Shown here piece after piece: positions 11,701 to 19,999 of a DNA stretch of 64,000 nucleotides (positions within the stretch are counted from its first letter, which is position 1; each line of letters opens with the position of its first letter). Both the position numbers and the translations under genes were made by a program. The stretch lies in NCBI RefSeq assembly GCF_028583425.1, contig NC_072795.1, positions 68,276,001-68,340,000 on the forward strand, read 5' to 3'. Under the pieces are notes generated by a model that was given only the letters and a program-made list of their open reading frames with translations, searched no databases and had not been told where the DNA came from. Source of the stretch: Eublepharis macularius. Taxonomy: Eukaryota; Chordata; Lepidosauria; Squamata; Eublepharidae.

Positions 11701-13836
11701 GAAACTGACAACTGGTAATTTAAGAAATAAGCTGCAAACCTGAACATTTTTAGAGGTCTGATAATCTCTTCTAAACTTGAACATTCTTTCTGAAAGGGAG
11801 AAATAATTAGACCACTATAAATTTAAATTGGGATCCAGCTAGTCCTGTGTACTTGAGTTGGTATATCTCAAATAGTAGTTATCCATGCCACCGATCAAAT
11901 CACTTCTGAAATGGAAGGAACCTTCCAAAGTCGTTCAAGACACACCATAGAAAGTAATAGTTGAAAGAATAAAATTAAAATCCTACTGGGACTCTAAGCC
12001 ATTATGCACATCTAAATAACATTTTGCATCCCAGTTAAAACTAATTGCAAGGAACTGGAATATTAGGTGTTGAACGCATGAAGTTGCCTTAGACTATTTT
12101 CAACTATTCAAGTATCCAGGTCAGTGTTATTGACTCTAGTTGGCGGTGATTCTCCAGGCCCTTGGGTGGAGTTTAACATAACCTTACTACCTGATCCTCT
12201 TCACTGAATATACTGAGCCCTGACCCTAGTGCCTTCTACACTCAAAGCAGATGCCCTAACTAAGCCATGGTCTCCCCCCCCCCCCACCATGTGTATACAT
12301 CTAAACTTGGCTACATAGCAAAATTGCATAAGCTTAAGGGGGTGGGGTGGGAGTTCCAGGTAGTCCTGCAGCAGAACCTATAAATCTGAGTTTGTTCACT
12401 TTGATAATACTTGAAAACTTAATTTAAATCATGACTGATGCTAAATTTTCATCCTATAATAGCTTTACTTTTTGTTCTAGGGACCGGTTCATTCATTAGC
12501 ATTTTCTCCTAATGGAAGATTCTTGGCAACTGGAGCTACAGATGGAAGAGTGCTTCTCTGGGATATTGGCCATGGTTTGATGGTTGGGGAGTTAAAAGGA
12601 CACACAGAAACAATCTATGCACTCAGGTTCAGTAGAGATGGAGAAATTTTAGCATCAGGTTTGTAATTCAAGTTTTCTTAATCATTGGATCAGAAATAAT
12701 GGCTGCTTTGAGCCCAGTTTGCCCAAGCATCATGGCATACTGGACTGATTCAAGGCTTCTGAAACACGGAAGTCTTCAACATGGGAGGGAGCACACTAAC
12801 ATGGAAGCAAACCATATTTATGCCCATCACAGTTATGCAGGTTTGTGACACCTGAATGCAATACTATCAATGGGTATAATAGGCTCTCTTTTATATTCTG
12901 ACAGCCTTTCTATTTTTGTCTCTGATCTTGGACAATGAACCTAGAAAAAAGTTGCTGCTTGAGTTTAGTATGTTCACCTTAAATGTGCTTGTAAATCCTG
13001 TAATACTCAGACACTAGTTTTGTGTATGTGAATGAACATGAACTCACCTATACTGGCTACTAGCACCTTTTGTGGGGGCTTTCCCATGTCCTGATCCTCA
13101 TGGGCTGGCCTGCCCCCCTCAGCCAGAAAAAGAGGGAATTGGTGGAAATCAGCACAAGCTTCTGAGTATTGACACCTTGTTTTCTTATCAAAAAAAGCAG
13201 ACACTATTATGCTGAGATCATGAACTTGACACATGATTTATTGTTGAAGGCTTTCACGGCCGGAGAACGATGGTTGTTGTGGGTTTTCCGGGCTGTATTG
13301 CCGTGGTCTTGCCATTGTAGTTCCTGACGTTTCGCCAGCAGCTGTGGCTGGCATCTTCAGAGGTGTAGCATCAAAAGACAGAGATCTCTGTGTCACAGTG
13401 ACACTGAGAGATCTCTGTCTCTTGATGCTACACCTCTGAAGATGCCAGCCACAGCTGCTGGCGAAATGTCAGGAACTACAATGGCAAGACCATGGCAATA
13501 CAGCCTGGAAAACCAACAACAACTGTTGACACATGATTATTGTATATACTGTATGGGTTCACTTATACTGTGAATTGATAAATGCAGGTTTTTTTAATTT
13601 TGTTCCATTTCTTGTTAGGTTCAATGGACAACACAGTGAAGTTGTGGGATGCTGTGAAAGCTTTTGAGGACTTAGAAACAGATGATTTTACTACAGCCAC
13701 AGGACATATAAACCTGCCTGAAAACTCTCAAGACTTGTTGTTAGGTACATACATGACCAAATCAACCCCTGTCATACATCTCCATTTCACCCGTAGAAAT
13801 CTGCTTCTTTCTGCTGGGGCGTATAGTCCACAATGA
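2436..13836 (+). CDS. TAF5: TAF5, C-terminal nine coding exons (gene enters from left edge)
   Basis: TAF5 is the WD40 subunit that scaffolds the TFIID lobes in RNA polymerase II pre-initiation complexes in the nucleus. Joined exons 2436-2751, 4070-4233, 5035-5170, 8567-8687, 9061-9190, 10159-10323, 10638-10815, 12481-12658 and 13619-13836 give 534 codons plus stop, all with AG/GT borders and matching phases. The order is end of NTD2 (QIWNIVQEHLYIDIFDGMP), an acidic then lysine-rich linker (DDEDEEGENEEG, KPKKKKPKKD), then six WD40 repeats with GH...LW/WD signatures. It ends in AGAYSPQ like other vertebrate TAF5 proteins. The family is about 800 residues, so roughly 265 N-terminal residues (LisH and most of NTD2) lie upstream of the window. 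TAF5L is excluded by near-identity to recalled TAF5 sequence. No break was seen in the reading frame. Confidence 0.97.
2752..4069. other. TAF5: TAF5 intron, nothing recognised
   Basis: AT-rich unique-looking sequence with no exon-like open frame or repeat signature identified. Confidence 0.5.
4070..4233 (+). CDS. TAF5: TAF5 exon: charged linker
   Basis: The acceptor ctttcag and donor gtaact flank 54 codons plus 2 bases. It starts VFFGLLKEPEIELPLDDEDE, runs through an acidic patch and then a lysine-rich patch, and ends in PNAPPQN. This is the flexible link between NTD2 and the propeller. Confidence 0.95.
4234..5034. other. TAF5: TAF5 intron, nothing recognised
   Basis: No coding potential was supported. 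It contains a short T homopolymer near 4620. Confidence 0.5.
5035..5170 (+). CDS. TAF5: TAF5 exon: lead-in to the propeller
   Basis: The acceptor tatacag and donor gttggt flank a region encoding IPLPELKDSDRLDKIMNMKE followed by a segment with RVRLGPDCLPSICFYTFLNA. It ends in phase 0 at CAG. The next exon lies 3.4 kb away beyond a Penelope-like insertion. Confidence 0.95.
5970..6226 (+). repeat. PLE direct repeat, left copy
   Basis: 257 bases almost identical to 7722-7978 in the same orientation. It contains a short hairpin (TTTCATGGT...ACCATGAAA). Confidence 0.9.
7722..7978 (+). repeat. PLE direct repeat, right copy
   Basis: Second copy of the 257-base repeat. Only two substitutions were seen relative to 5970-6226. 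Confidence 0.9.
8118..8566. other. TAF5: TAF5 intron, nothing recognised
   Basis: Short stretch between the PLE and the next TAF5 exon. No feature seen. Confidence 0.4.
8567..8687 (+). CDS. TAF5: TAF5 exon: first WD40 blade
   Basis: The acceptor atgtacag and donor gtaatt flank GLTAVDITDDSSMIVGGFAD then STVRVWSVTPKKLRSVKSAG. The DSTVRVW motif is the D/W end of a WD40 blade. It ends with one base of a split Asp codon. Confidence 0.96.
9061..9190 (+). CDS. TAF5: TAF5 exon: linker and start of WD40 blade 2
   Basis: The acceptor ccctcag and donor gtaaaa flank DLSLIDKESDDVLERIMDEK followed by ELKILYGHSGPVYGTSFSPD. The GH dipeptide of the next WD40 repeat is visible. Confidence 0.96.
9720..9935 (+). 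mobile_element. tRNA-derived SINE (squamate family A)
   Basis: The tRNA-like head holds a box B-like GGTTTGAATCC near 9770. The body includes CTCACAGGGCTCTTGTGA and a tail near TTGGCTCCCCACTGAGGAG. It is the same family as the copies at 39.1, 39.6 and 42.0 kb. It lies in a TAF5 intron. Confidence 0.75.
10159..10323 (+). CDS. TAF5: TAF5 exon: WD40 blades 2-3
   Basis: The acceptor tttgacag and donor gtaaga flank NYLLSSSEDGTIRLWSL and YKGHNYPVWDTQFSPYGYYF, then SGGHDRVARLW continuing into the next exon. These are two successive WD40 repeat signatures. Confidence 0.97.
10638..10815 (+). CDS. TAF5: TAF5 exon: WD40 blades 3-4
   Basis: The acceptor gttttcag and donor gtaaat flank LWATDHYQPLRIFAGHLADV and SNYVATGSADRTVRLWDVLN. 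It ends IFTGHK, the GH of the following blade. Confidence 0.97.
10866..10950 (+). mobile_element. SINE family A, 3' fragment
   Basis: The tail motif TTGGGTTCTCATTGGGGAG followed by AAAGGTGAAGTATAA matches the 3' end of family A SINEs. Confidence 0.6.
11100..11295 (+). mobile_element. Degraded LINE/SINE 3' end
   Basis: The segment CCTTGAGTCTCAGTGAGAAA followed by GGTAAACTATAAATGACATA resembles the common 3' end of amniote CORE/L2-tailed retroposons. The family assignment is uncertain. Confidence 0.4.
12070..12285 (-). mobile_element. tRNA-derived SINE (squamate family B), minus strand
   Basis: Read on the minus strand, it runs from a head near CCATGGCTTAGTTAGGGCAT to the tail CTAAGGCAACTTCATGCG. 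It is the same family as 17.9, 34.8, 53.8 and 63.1 kb. It is followed by a C homopolymer near 12274. Confidence 0.65.
12481..12658 (+). CDS. TAF5: TAF5 exon: WD40 blades 4-5
   Basis: The acceptor tgttctag and donor gtttgt flank GPVHSLAFSPNGRFLATGAT, GRVLLWDIGHGLMVGELKGH and LRFSRDGEILAS. It ends with one base of a split Gly codon. Confidence 0.97.
13226..13538. mobile_element. Fold-back retroposon copy 1 with 13-bp target-site duplication
   Basis: An insert of about 287 bases lies between direct repeats TTGACACATGATT at 13226-13238 and 13526-13538. Its two arms (about 13269-13389 and 13407-13525) are near-perfect reverse complements with a loop of about 17 bases. The left arm carries GCTTTCACGGCCGGAGAACG and CCTGACGTTTCGCCAGCAGC. 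It is a sister of the element at 38472-38801. It sits in the last TAF5 intron, about 80 bases before the terminal exon. The family is unassigned. Long target-site duplications point to retrotransposition. Confidence 0.8.
13619..13836 (+). CDS. TAF5: TAF5 terminal coding exon
   Basis: The acceptor cttgttag lies only about 80 bases downstream of a fold-back repeat. It encodes GSMDNTVKLWDAVKAFEDLE, then a segment with ENSQDLLLGTYMTKSTPV, and ends AGAYSPQ with TGA at 13834-13836. This is the last WD40 blade plus the conserved TAF5 C-terminal tail. Confidence 0.97.
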
Positions 13837-14725
13837 GCTATGACACTGCAGGACTTGGTTGTATAAGTCTTGTGAAGTAAAGGTTGTAGAATAATTGTAT
13901 TATTGAAGACCGATGAACTGAACTTGTCTGCTGGAACAAGCAATGTAAACTATGACCCAATAAGCACCTTCAAGTAATTGCTGTTTTAAGCCCCACTGGA
14001 GAATATTGGAATCATGAGTTTGATGGTGGGGGGGAGGGTGGGGAGAAGTTTGGCTTGAATTTAGAAAAAGAGTCTCTCTTATCCTCAGCAAGGAAATGGT
14101 CAGCCATTTCTAAACTGCAGCACCAGCTGCAAAAAGCACAGGTAAATAGTACAACTCTTAAAACGCACTTAGTTTGTCATTTCCCCAGTTAACAACTACC
14201 AAGAGCTTCAAAAGGAGCTTCCACATGGAGCTGTGGATTCTTTTTATCATGTGGAGAAGGAACTCAAATAGCTGTTCGGTATATGTGAGATGCTTAATTT
14301 GTTCAAAGGAGGAAAGGTCAGATTAAGCAAATACACTGAAGCAGGCTTCAGCCTGCTAACTTAATTTGAGAGATGCTTTAAAGGTTGATCCGTTACAAAT
14401 GTGACAATCTTTAACTGAGATATTATTTGTTTTCTTTGTGTACACACCAGCCTATTTTGGCAGGGGAAACGATTTCTTTGGGCCAGAAGTATAAAATCCC
14501 ATCCCTCCTAAAGTGTATACTAGACCACAACCAGACTTGTTTTCTATAATAAGATACTGTCACTCAAGCATTCAGTTGCTACATTGCCTTGGCTGTTTAC
14601 CAGTTGCTGCATTCCAGCAGGAAATTAATATGAGTATTGGTTTTAAAAATACAATTGCCATGATTTTGCATCTTGTACAGTTTTATATTTTTGATATTTT
14701 ATAATAAAGACAAATTAGTCTGTGC
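13837..14725 (+). other. TAF5: TAF5 3' untranslated region
   Basis: Non-coding sequence follows the TAF5 stop with no repeat recognised. The best poly(A) site is just after the AATAAA at 14703. A second AATAAA lies near 14799. The exact 3' end is inferred. Confidence 0.7.
14703..14708 (+). terminator. TAF5: TAF5 polyadenylation signal
   Basis: A canonical AATAAA lies about 870 bases after the TAF5 stop and is followed by a T-rich stretch. Use of this site rather than the one at ~14799 is inferred. Confidence 0.65.
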
Positions 14726-14809
14726 TATTCTTATGATGAAATAACATTGCATTGTCTGTTAGAACGAATACCATCAAGCTTTACCTTCCCAGGCACAATA
14801 AATGGAACA

Positions 14810-15571
14810 ATCCATTTTAAGGAAAAATTGTGGGCCAATAAAAATCAAAGCTTCTCAAATAATTCATGGGTTTATATAATGGTTCCTCTTGATATTTACA
14901 ACTGGGAATAAACATATAGAATTGCATATACTTTTGGGGGGGGGGAGGAGAGAGCCAATTACAACCTTACCCACTAAAAGAACACTGACTGTTTAGAAAG
15001 AAAACTGTGTGGTTAAAGCATAACTATGTATCTACAGTTAGCTAATATGAAGAAGATCTGATCAAATATATACTGATTGAATGTAACAATTTGTAAGCCA
15101 AAAGAATCTTTATACAATCCAATTATAACTGGGAATAGCTGGTCAAGCCTTTTCGCACCACAGAATTTACTGCTATTTAAGAGAAAAAGGGAACACTTCA
15201 GAAATTAAGTATGTATATTCTCTACACACACAATAACATTTACTTGCTGAGTAACAGCTCAGCTTTACACAAGGAAGGGCAAGTAACTGAATAAGTAAAT
15301 GTTTCTTCATATCCTGGGAAGTAAACATCTCTACCCTTTACACAGTAATACAATTTACCTTACCTCTTGTTATTTTATATTGCTTGACCACAGGTCAGAG
15401 GGGAAATGATTTTCTACAGAAAACTCAAAAATCTGCTAGGGGGGAGGCAGAGTCAAGACCTGCATTCTTTTGGCCAACAGCACTCAGGAACCAACCCATA
15501 GACTACCTTTCTAAAACTGGATAATAATGAATAGATGCGTGTTCTGGTCAATAGGGTATAAATACAAATTT
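14810..15571. other. TAF5-ATP5MK intergenic region, nothing recognised
   Basis: No coding or repeat signature except a G homopolymer near 14936. Confidence 0.5.
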
Positions 15572-15912
15572 GTGAGTCTCTCGACATGAGACATCTTACA
15601 TGGGGATGCTCAAGGGTAGAGAGACGCAATGTTAGCCAGGAAGCGTAGTTTCACCTGTCTACACAAGAGCCAGCAAAGATGGCACCTCAGAGGGTTTGTT
15701 AATTTCATCTTCACCTCCCTGAATACTGTCAATTTCACCTCCCCTTTGGGAGACAGTCTTCAGGGAGGTGAAGATGAAATTAACAAAACCTTTGAGGAGC
15801 AATCTCTGCAGGCTGTGTCTTTTAAAACTACTCTCGTGTAGAGGTGAAACTACACTTCCCGGCTAATATTGCATCTCCCTGCACTTGAGCATTCCTGTGT
15901 AGAGAGACTCAG
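15572..15912. repeat. Long inverted repeat (fold-back/MITE candidate)
   Basis: Nested arms pair across the whole span. GAGTCTCTC at 15574 pairs with GAGAGACTC at 15902. CTTCACCTCCCTGAA near 15709 pairs with TTCAGGGAGGTGAAG near 15760. TAGTTTCACCT near 15646 pairs with AGGTGAAACTA near 15840. No convincing target-site duplication was found, so the class is undetermined. Confidence 0.7.
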
Positions 15913-15953
15913 TTACAAAGTAACTGTGGATGCTAGAGTGCTGTCAGTCATTA

Positions 15954-16372
15954 GTCCTGCCTAGAGGTGTGCAATTCAGGATTCTGATTTGGAAAAAAAC
16001 ACCTGAATTGGACCCAATTTGGAAAGATTCGGGATTCCCAAACTGAGCTCAGCATTGCTGGCCCAGTTTGGAAATACCAAATCAAAGCTTTCCAAAGCGA
16101 TTTGTATCCCTTTGGAAAGCTTCGGGTCAAGCAGGAGCAGCCTGCAGCACTTTTCTGTCTGTTTGCATTTGCAAACAGCCAGAAAAGTGCTGCTTGCTTT
16201 CAAACTTCCCGCCCCACTGCTTTTTTCCCCCCGATGGGAGGGGGGAAGGGCTCCTCATTCCACTCCCGAAGCTTGCTGCTTCGGAAATCACTTATTTCCG
16301 ACTCTTTCCGAGTTCAAAAATTCCGAAGCAGGAAACCCAAATCTTTTTTTGTTGCACACCCCTATTCCTGCC
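15954..16372. mobile_element. Non-autonomous DNA transposon, hAT-like
   Basis: Imperfect terminal inverted repeats TAGAGGTGTGCAA (15962) and TTGCACACCCCTA (ending 16364) are flanked by 8-bp near-duplications GTCCTGCC (15954-15961) and TTCCTGCC (16365-16372). An 8-bp duplication suits the hAT superfamily. The interior is rich in GATTCGG-like motifs and has no transposase. Confidence 0.7.
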
Positions 16373-16669
16373 AGTAAAAAGCATTATTATTTTTATACTG
16401 CCCCATGCAAATAAAGCTATAGATGAAATAAGCTATTTTAACAGAATAGAAATCTTAAAATATGTTGCTTTCCTACTACAAATGGTTTGACAGCAGTTCC
16501 AGTGTATGTTTTAAGCAGAATATATGGGTTCCAGATAAACAGAAGTACTTGACTAGGGATTTTCAGGACAAATGCAAGAGGCAGTTTAAACTGTATACAT
16601 ATAAAATGTGCATTGTTTATGCAGAACAGTCACTTCACTATTGGCAATGTGTACAGAAGACAAACCCCA
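16373..16669. other. Intergenic, nothing recognised
   Basis: AT-rich sequence between the hAT-like element and the ATP5MK 3'UTR exon. No feature seen. Confidence 0.4.
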
Positions 16670-16759
16670 TCATTGTTCATGATTTATTTGAACTGTACAT
16701 CAGTTTTTGCTAGTTGCACCAATACAACATTGGAGGTTTGCTATCAACACATCAGCAAC
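16670..16759 (-). other. ATP5MK: ATP5MK 3'UTR terminal exon
   Basis: On the minus strand a pyrimidine-rich acceptor (ctttttcttttttgtcag) ends at 16760. It is followed by non-coding sequence with an AATAAA at 16688-16683. The donor just after the ATP5MK stop calls for such an exon. Its 3' limit is inferred. Confidence 0.6.
16683..16688 (-). terminator. ATP5MK: ATP5MK polyadenylation signal
   Basis: AATAAA on the minus strand lies within the predicted 3'UTR exon, about 70 bases after its acceptor. Confidence 0.55.
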
Positions 16760-17237
16760 CTGACAAAAAAGAAAAAGGATTGTTAATCAGAATTTACAGA
16801 CATTTGTAGACAACTGAAGTGATCTTAAAAGCAGTCTTATTTATATGAAGACTCTTAAGTCTCAGTGAGGAATTATAGGATTTATGTAATATAGCTGAAC
16901 ATTTTAGGAGCATGACAGATAAAACTATAAAGACAAATGCTTAGTGATTTCCTATGAAAATGATCAATTCTTTACTAGTGTAGTTCTGTATGAAGTCCAG
17001 TTTCATGCTACATATTTACATGTAGCATTTGCTTACAAAGAGTGCATATTCGTGATAATTCAGGATCAGACAATATGTCAGGAAAAGAACAGATTTTTTT
17101 TTCATTTGCAAGTTCAAACTAGAAACAAGCATAGAAAAAAATCTAAGCAATGACTTCATGCTGTTAGCTTTTAAAGACAACTGCAATATTTGTTGCTAAA
17201 TAATAATAGACAGGAACATGGTAGGCACTTACCCATT

Positions 17238-17330
17238 TCATTTCTGTGTTACAGCTGGTGTTTGTTTTTTAGGCCTTAGTTTAAAGTACATGATGATCAT
17301 TGCAATGCTTGCATATGTCGCTACCACACA
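17238..17330 (-). CDS. ATP5MK: ATP5MK coding exon 2
   Basis: The acceptor ctttttag precedes 17330. It encodes CVVATYASIAMIIMYFKLRP then KKQTPAVTQK and a TGA at 17240-17238. It contains the single membrane segment. Confidence 0.95.
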   Translation of the reverse strand, partial: CVVATYASIAMIIMYFKLRPKKQTPAVTQK

Positions 17331-17498
17331 CTAAAAAGAGAAAAGGATACTACAAATAAAATCGAGCATATTTTAGAGGCAAGCTTTATGGTTATTTGAA
17401 TACACACTTACATTCCTTCGGCCTGTCATCGTGTAGGAATTGAAGTATTTTTGAATCCCTGTGAATTGATGGTGTGAGTCAGATTCAGGCCCTGCCAT
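17238..17498 (-). CDS. ATP5MK: ATP5MK (USMG5/DAPIT), ATP synthase membrane subunit k
   Basis: This is a small single-pass subunit of mitochondrial ATP synthase, known to support dimer/oligomer organisation in the inner membrane. Two coding exons on the minus strand, 17498-17412 (29 codons) and 17330-17238 (30 codons plus TGA), join with AG/GT borders in phase 0. The result is a 59-residue protein against 58 in human. It begins MAGPESDSHHQFTGIQKYFN, continues SYTMTGRRN, then a hydrophobic segment VATYASIAMIIMYFKL and a basic tail RPKKQTPAVTQK. The motif FTGI.KYFNSYT.TGR is diagnostic of the family. A donor lies 5 bases after the stop, so the rest of the 3'UTR sits in a separate exon. It lies tail-to-tail with TAF5, as in human. 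Confidence 0.95.
17412..17498 (-). CDS. ATP5MK: ATP5MK coding exon 1
   Basis: The ATG is at 17498. The acceptor (ag at 17511-17510, minus strand) lies 11 bases upstream of the ATG. The donor gtaagt begins at 17411. It encodes MAGPESDSHHQFTGIQKYFN and SYTMTGRRN. Confidence 0.95.
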
Positions 17499-17849
17499 CA
17501 CTGCTCGTCCTAGATCCAAAAAACAAAAGTCACTAATCCAGACAACTGTAAAATAACTACTCATTTTATTCCATTTATCTGTATTAGAGGGTAACAGCAC
17601 TATTCAAACTAAAGGTAGCGCTACTACCAAGAGATGATTCTTATGATTCCAGGGAAGCAGGACATTACTATTCATGAGGATGAGAATGTCTCCTACCTCA
17701 GTCTGTTGATAGACAGTGAGATGTAGATGGACTAGTAAACAGATTTTTTTAAAAAAATTAATTGCTGGACTGATGTAATCATTGTAACTGATACTAGGAT
17801 AGGGCATGTAGTAAATGTTGTAGTACCTCAATCAACATCACATACACAA

Positions 17850-18025
17850 TGCCTAAATTTGATGCAGTCTGCTCAGACTGGCAGCTGCTCTTCAGGGTCT
17901 TCTGCAGAGGTCTTTCAAATCATCTACTGCCTGGTCCTGTTAAGTGGAAAGGCCAGTGATTGAAGCTGGGACCTTCAGCATGCAAAGCAGAGGCTCTTCC
18001 ATTGAGCTACAGCCTCTCCCCTTAT
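17850..18025 (-). mobile_element. SINE family B, minus strand
   Basis: On the minus strand GGGGAGAGGCTGTAGCTCAA begins a tRNA-like head followed by TGCTTTGCATGCTGAAGGTC and a box B-like GCTTCAATC. The body is CCTGAAGAGCAGCTGCCAGT. It lies in an ATP5MK intron. Confidence 0.75.
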
Positions 18026-18419
18026 GTGGGGATCTGTTGGTCAAGTGGGGATTTGATCCCCCTCCCCTTTCCAAGTTCATTTGCTCAAGAAGGCAGATAA
18101 TTGTCTCCAAAGTATCAAAGGCACACATCTGAATCAAGGGCAAATCAAAATAATTGTCAAATACACCTACAACCATTGCTGTTTCACAAGTACTTCAAGG
18201 GATGACTTATCAATCAGGAGTAAGTTCAAAACTCATTAAGAGGAGATAGCTAGCAAATTCTAGTATGCAACCGCAACATACTAAAGCCTTTTTGAGGTCA
18301 GTTCAAACAGGTAACGACACAAATGCAGATAGGGATTGGTTTTATATTGCAAACCTGGAAAAGGGTAAAAGGACACTCATCCTTCTGCAAATTTTGAAGA
18401 AAATAGAGAATATATAAAC

Positions 18420-18730
18420 ATCCTATCCAATTTTTATTGAGCTCCCCCTCCAAGGAGCTCAGGATGGCACACGTTATTCTCTCTACCTCCAGTTTATCTC
18501 AACAACAATTCAGGTAAGTAATTCAATGGCATAACAAAATTTCAAGACCACATGCAGTTCATGATCGCATGGCACTTTACACATCTGTTTTGCCCCTACA
18601 ATAACTCTCTGAAGTAGCTCCTCTACTCTAAAGCTACCAGCCTAAGATTATTCAAAGAGCTTGCTGACCAAGTGGAAATTTAATCCCAGGTCCTAGTGTG
18701 ACACTTTAATCTGCACTACGCAAAGACTCA
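18420..18730 (-). mobile_element. SINE remnants (family A tail and a MIR/SINE-like piece), minus strand
   Basis: 18420-18530 reads on the minus strand as a family A tail (GCCATCCTGAGCTCCTTGGA). 18590-18730 contains AAATTTAATCCCAGGTC, a decayed tRNA-derived box B on the minus strand. Confidence 0.5.
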
Positions 18731-19199
18731 ACACAATGCTTAAATGGAAAAGACCCAGAATTAATTTAATTGTACACAAAGCCCAGTCACTTCAGAGGGG
18801 CCTCAATCGATCCATAAAAATGTTCACTACACTGAACTATTATCGATGCCAAGAAGACCCATAACAGTGTCTTAAGTCTGTATACAGGTTATGACAGCAT
18901 ACTAAGTTATCATGGTTCCCTCCCTCAGCCTGTTACAAACTCCTTCGGCCCTTCTCGAGAGAGAACGAATGTAACATAGTGACCAAAAGACTGAGCCACG
19001 TTAGCAAGAAGGCTCCGCAATTGCAATTAAGCCAGCACCTAGTCTTAGGCAAACCTCTCAGTCTTAGCCCCTCATGAGTATAATAACGACCGATCCTACA
19101 AGCTTGTGGAGAGAATCACGACAAAATAACGCCCGTTAACTCACACAAGGAAGATCAGTACTAATAAATCAACTAGAAGCCATCAGAGACGATGCATCT

Positions 19200-19540
19200 G
19201 ACACAAAAACTACTCACACTTCTACTGAATCAGAACCTGCCGAAGACACGGACCCTTTCAAAATCCTGATAACCATTCAACGTCCTTCACTCACAAGATG
19301 GAACCTCTCAGCGCTTCCGTTTGCCCTGACAATTAAGACGGAACGGCTTCAGAAAACTGCCACTTGATTGGCTAATTGAAGTGTTCACCTGTCCCTCCCT
19401 CTCTATGACAACCAATCGTTCTTCGGCGCGATGGTTGCTGGGTAATCACATGTATGCTTCCTGTTGATCTTTCCCGGTTTCGATTTCCGGATTAATACGC
19501 CTTTTCCACACGTGTGTGGGTGATCTATGTAAGTGTGGGG
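19200..19540. promoter_or_regulatory. Divergent promoter region of ATP5MK (-) and PDCD11 (+)
   Basis: This is the only CpG-bearing, non-repetitive stretch between the two genes. It holds a CCAAT box at 19412 (+), a reverse CCAAT near 19367, and ETS-like TTCCGG/TTCCG motifs near 19310 and 19484. A consensus donor gtaagt at 19529 (+) could end the non-coding first exon of PDCD11. Minus-strand donors gtgagt near 19216 and 19295 could end the first exon of ATP5MK. No transcription start can be read from sequence alone, so exon ends are tentative. Confidence 0.6.
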
Positions 19541-19699
19541 TTTTACTTTTCTTGGAAACCGGGAGAAGATGAGAGGAAATAGTGGAAATGGCTGCCTACG
19601 AATGTCGTGGGTTGCCCCTCATTGGCAGTCTTCTTTTTTAACTCTAGATTTTATTTATCTCAGATCAGACCACTAATACACAAGGCTCCCACAGAAGCG

Positions 19700-19822
19700 G
19701 TACCGGAGGACTGTAGTCTTCAAGGAGCGGCTGGATGAATACTTGGGCTGTTTTTGTGTTGGGCAGGGGGTTGGGCTAGATGGTCTGAAGGCCCTTTCCA
19801 ACTCTATGATTATATGATGAGG
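19700..19822 (+). mobile_element. CR1 LINE 3' end
   Basis: The motif GGGGGTTGGGCTAGATGGTC, then CCTTTCCAACTCTATGATTA, is the characteristic CR1 3' terminus with its ATTCTATG-like octamer tail. Confidence 0.8.
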
Positions 19823-19999
19823 GAGCTTGTATTTAGGAGAGACAACTGAGTTGAATGCATATTCCGCAGAATGAGGGAGTAGGATGAGTTGTACCAGTTC
19901 AGAGCGCAGGTGGGGCCTCCTTTTTTGTAAAATGCTGCCGTGTATTTTTTAAAAAAATCTCCCTGCTAATAAATTTAGTACATTAGATAAAGCTTGCGC

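Noticed and set aside
11433-11718. Overlapping 62-81 residue frames in a TAF5 intron
   Set aside because: TAF5 exons on either side join in phase without extra coding sequence. No domain, no homology.
13423-13538. Reading the fold-back elements as plain DNA transposons (MITEs)
   Set aside because: Target duplications of 13 and 11 bp, with different sequences for the two copies, exceed the usual fixed 2-10 bp of DNA transposons and suit target-primed reverse transcription better.
16019-16490. Three overlapping plus-strand frames of 91-140 residues
   Set aside because: They lie within the hAT-like non-autonomous element and its flank. Low complexity, no homology.
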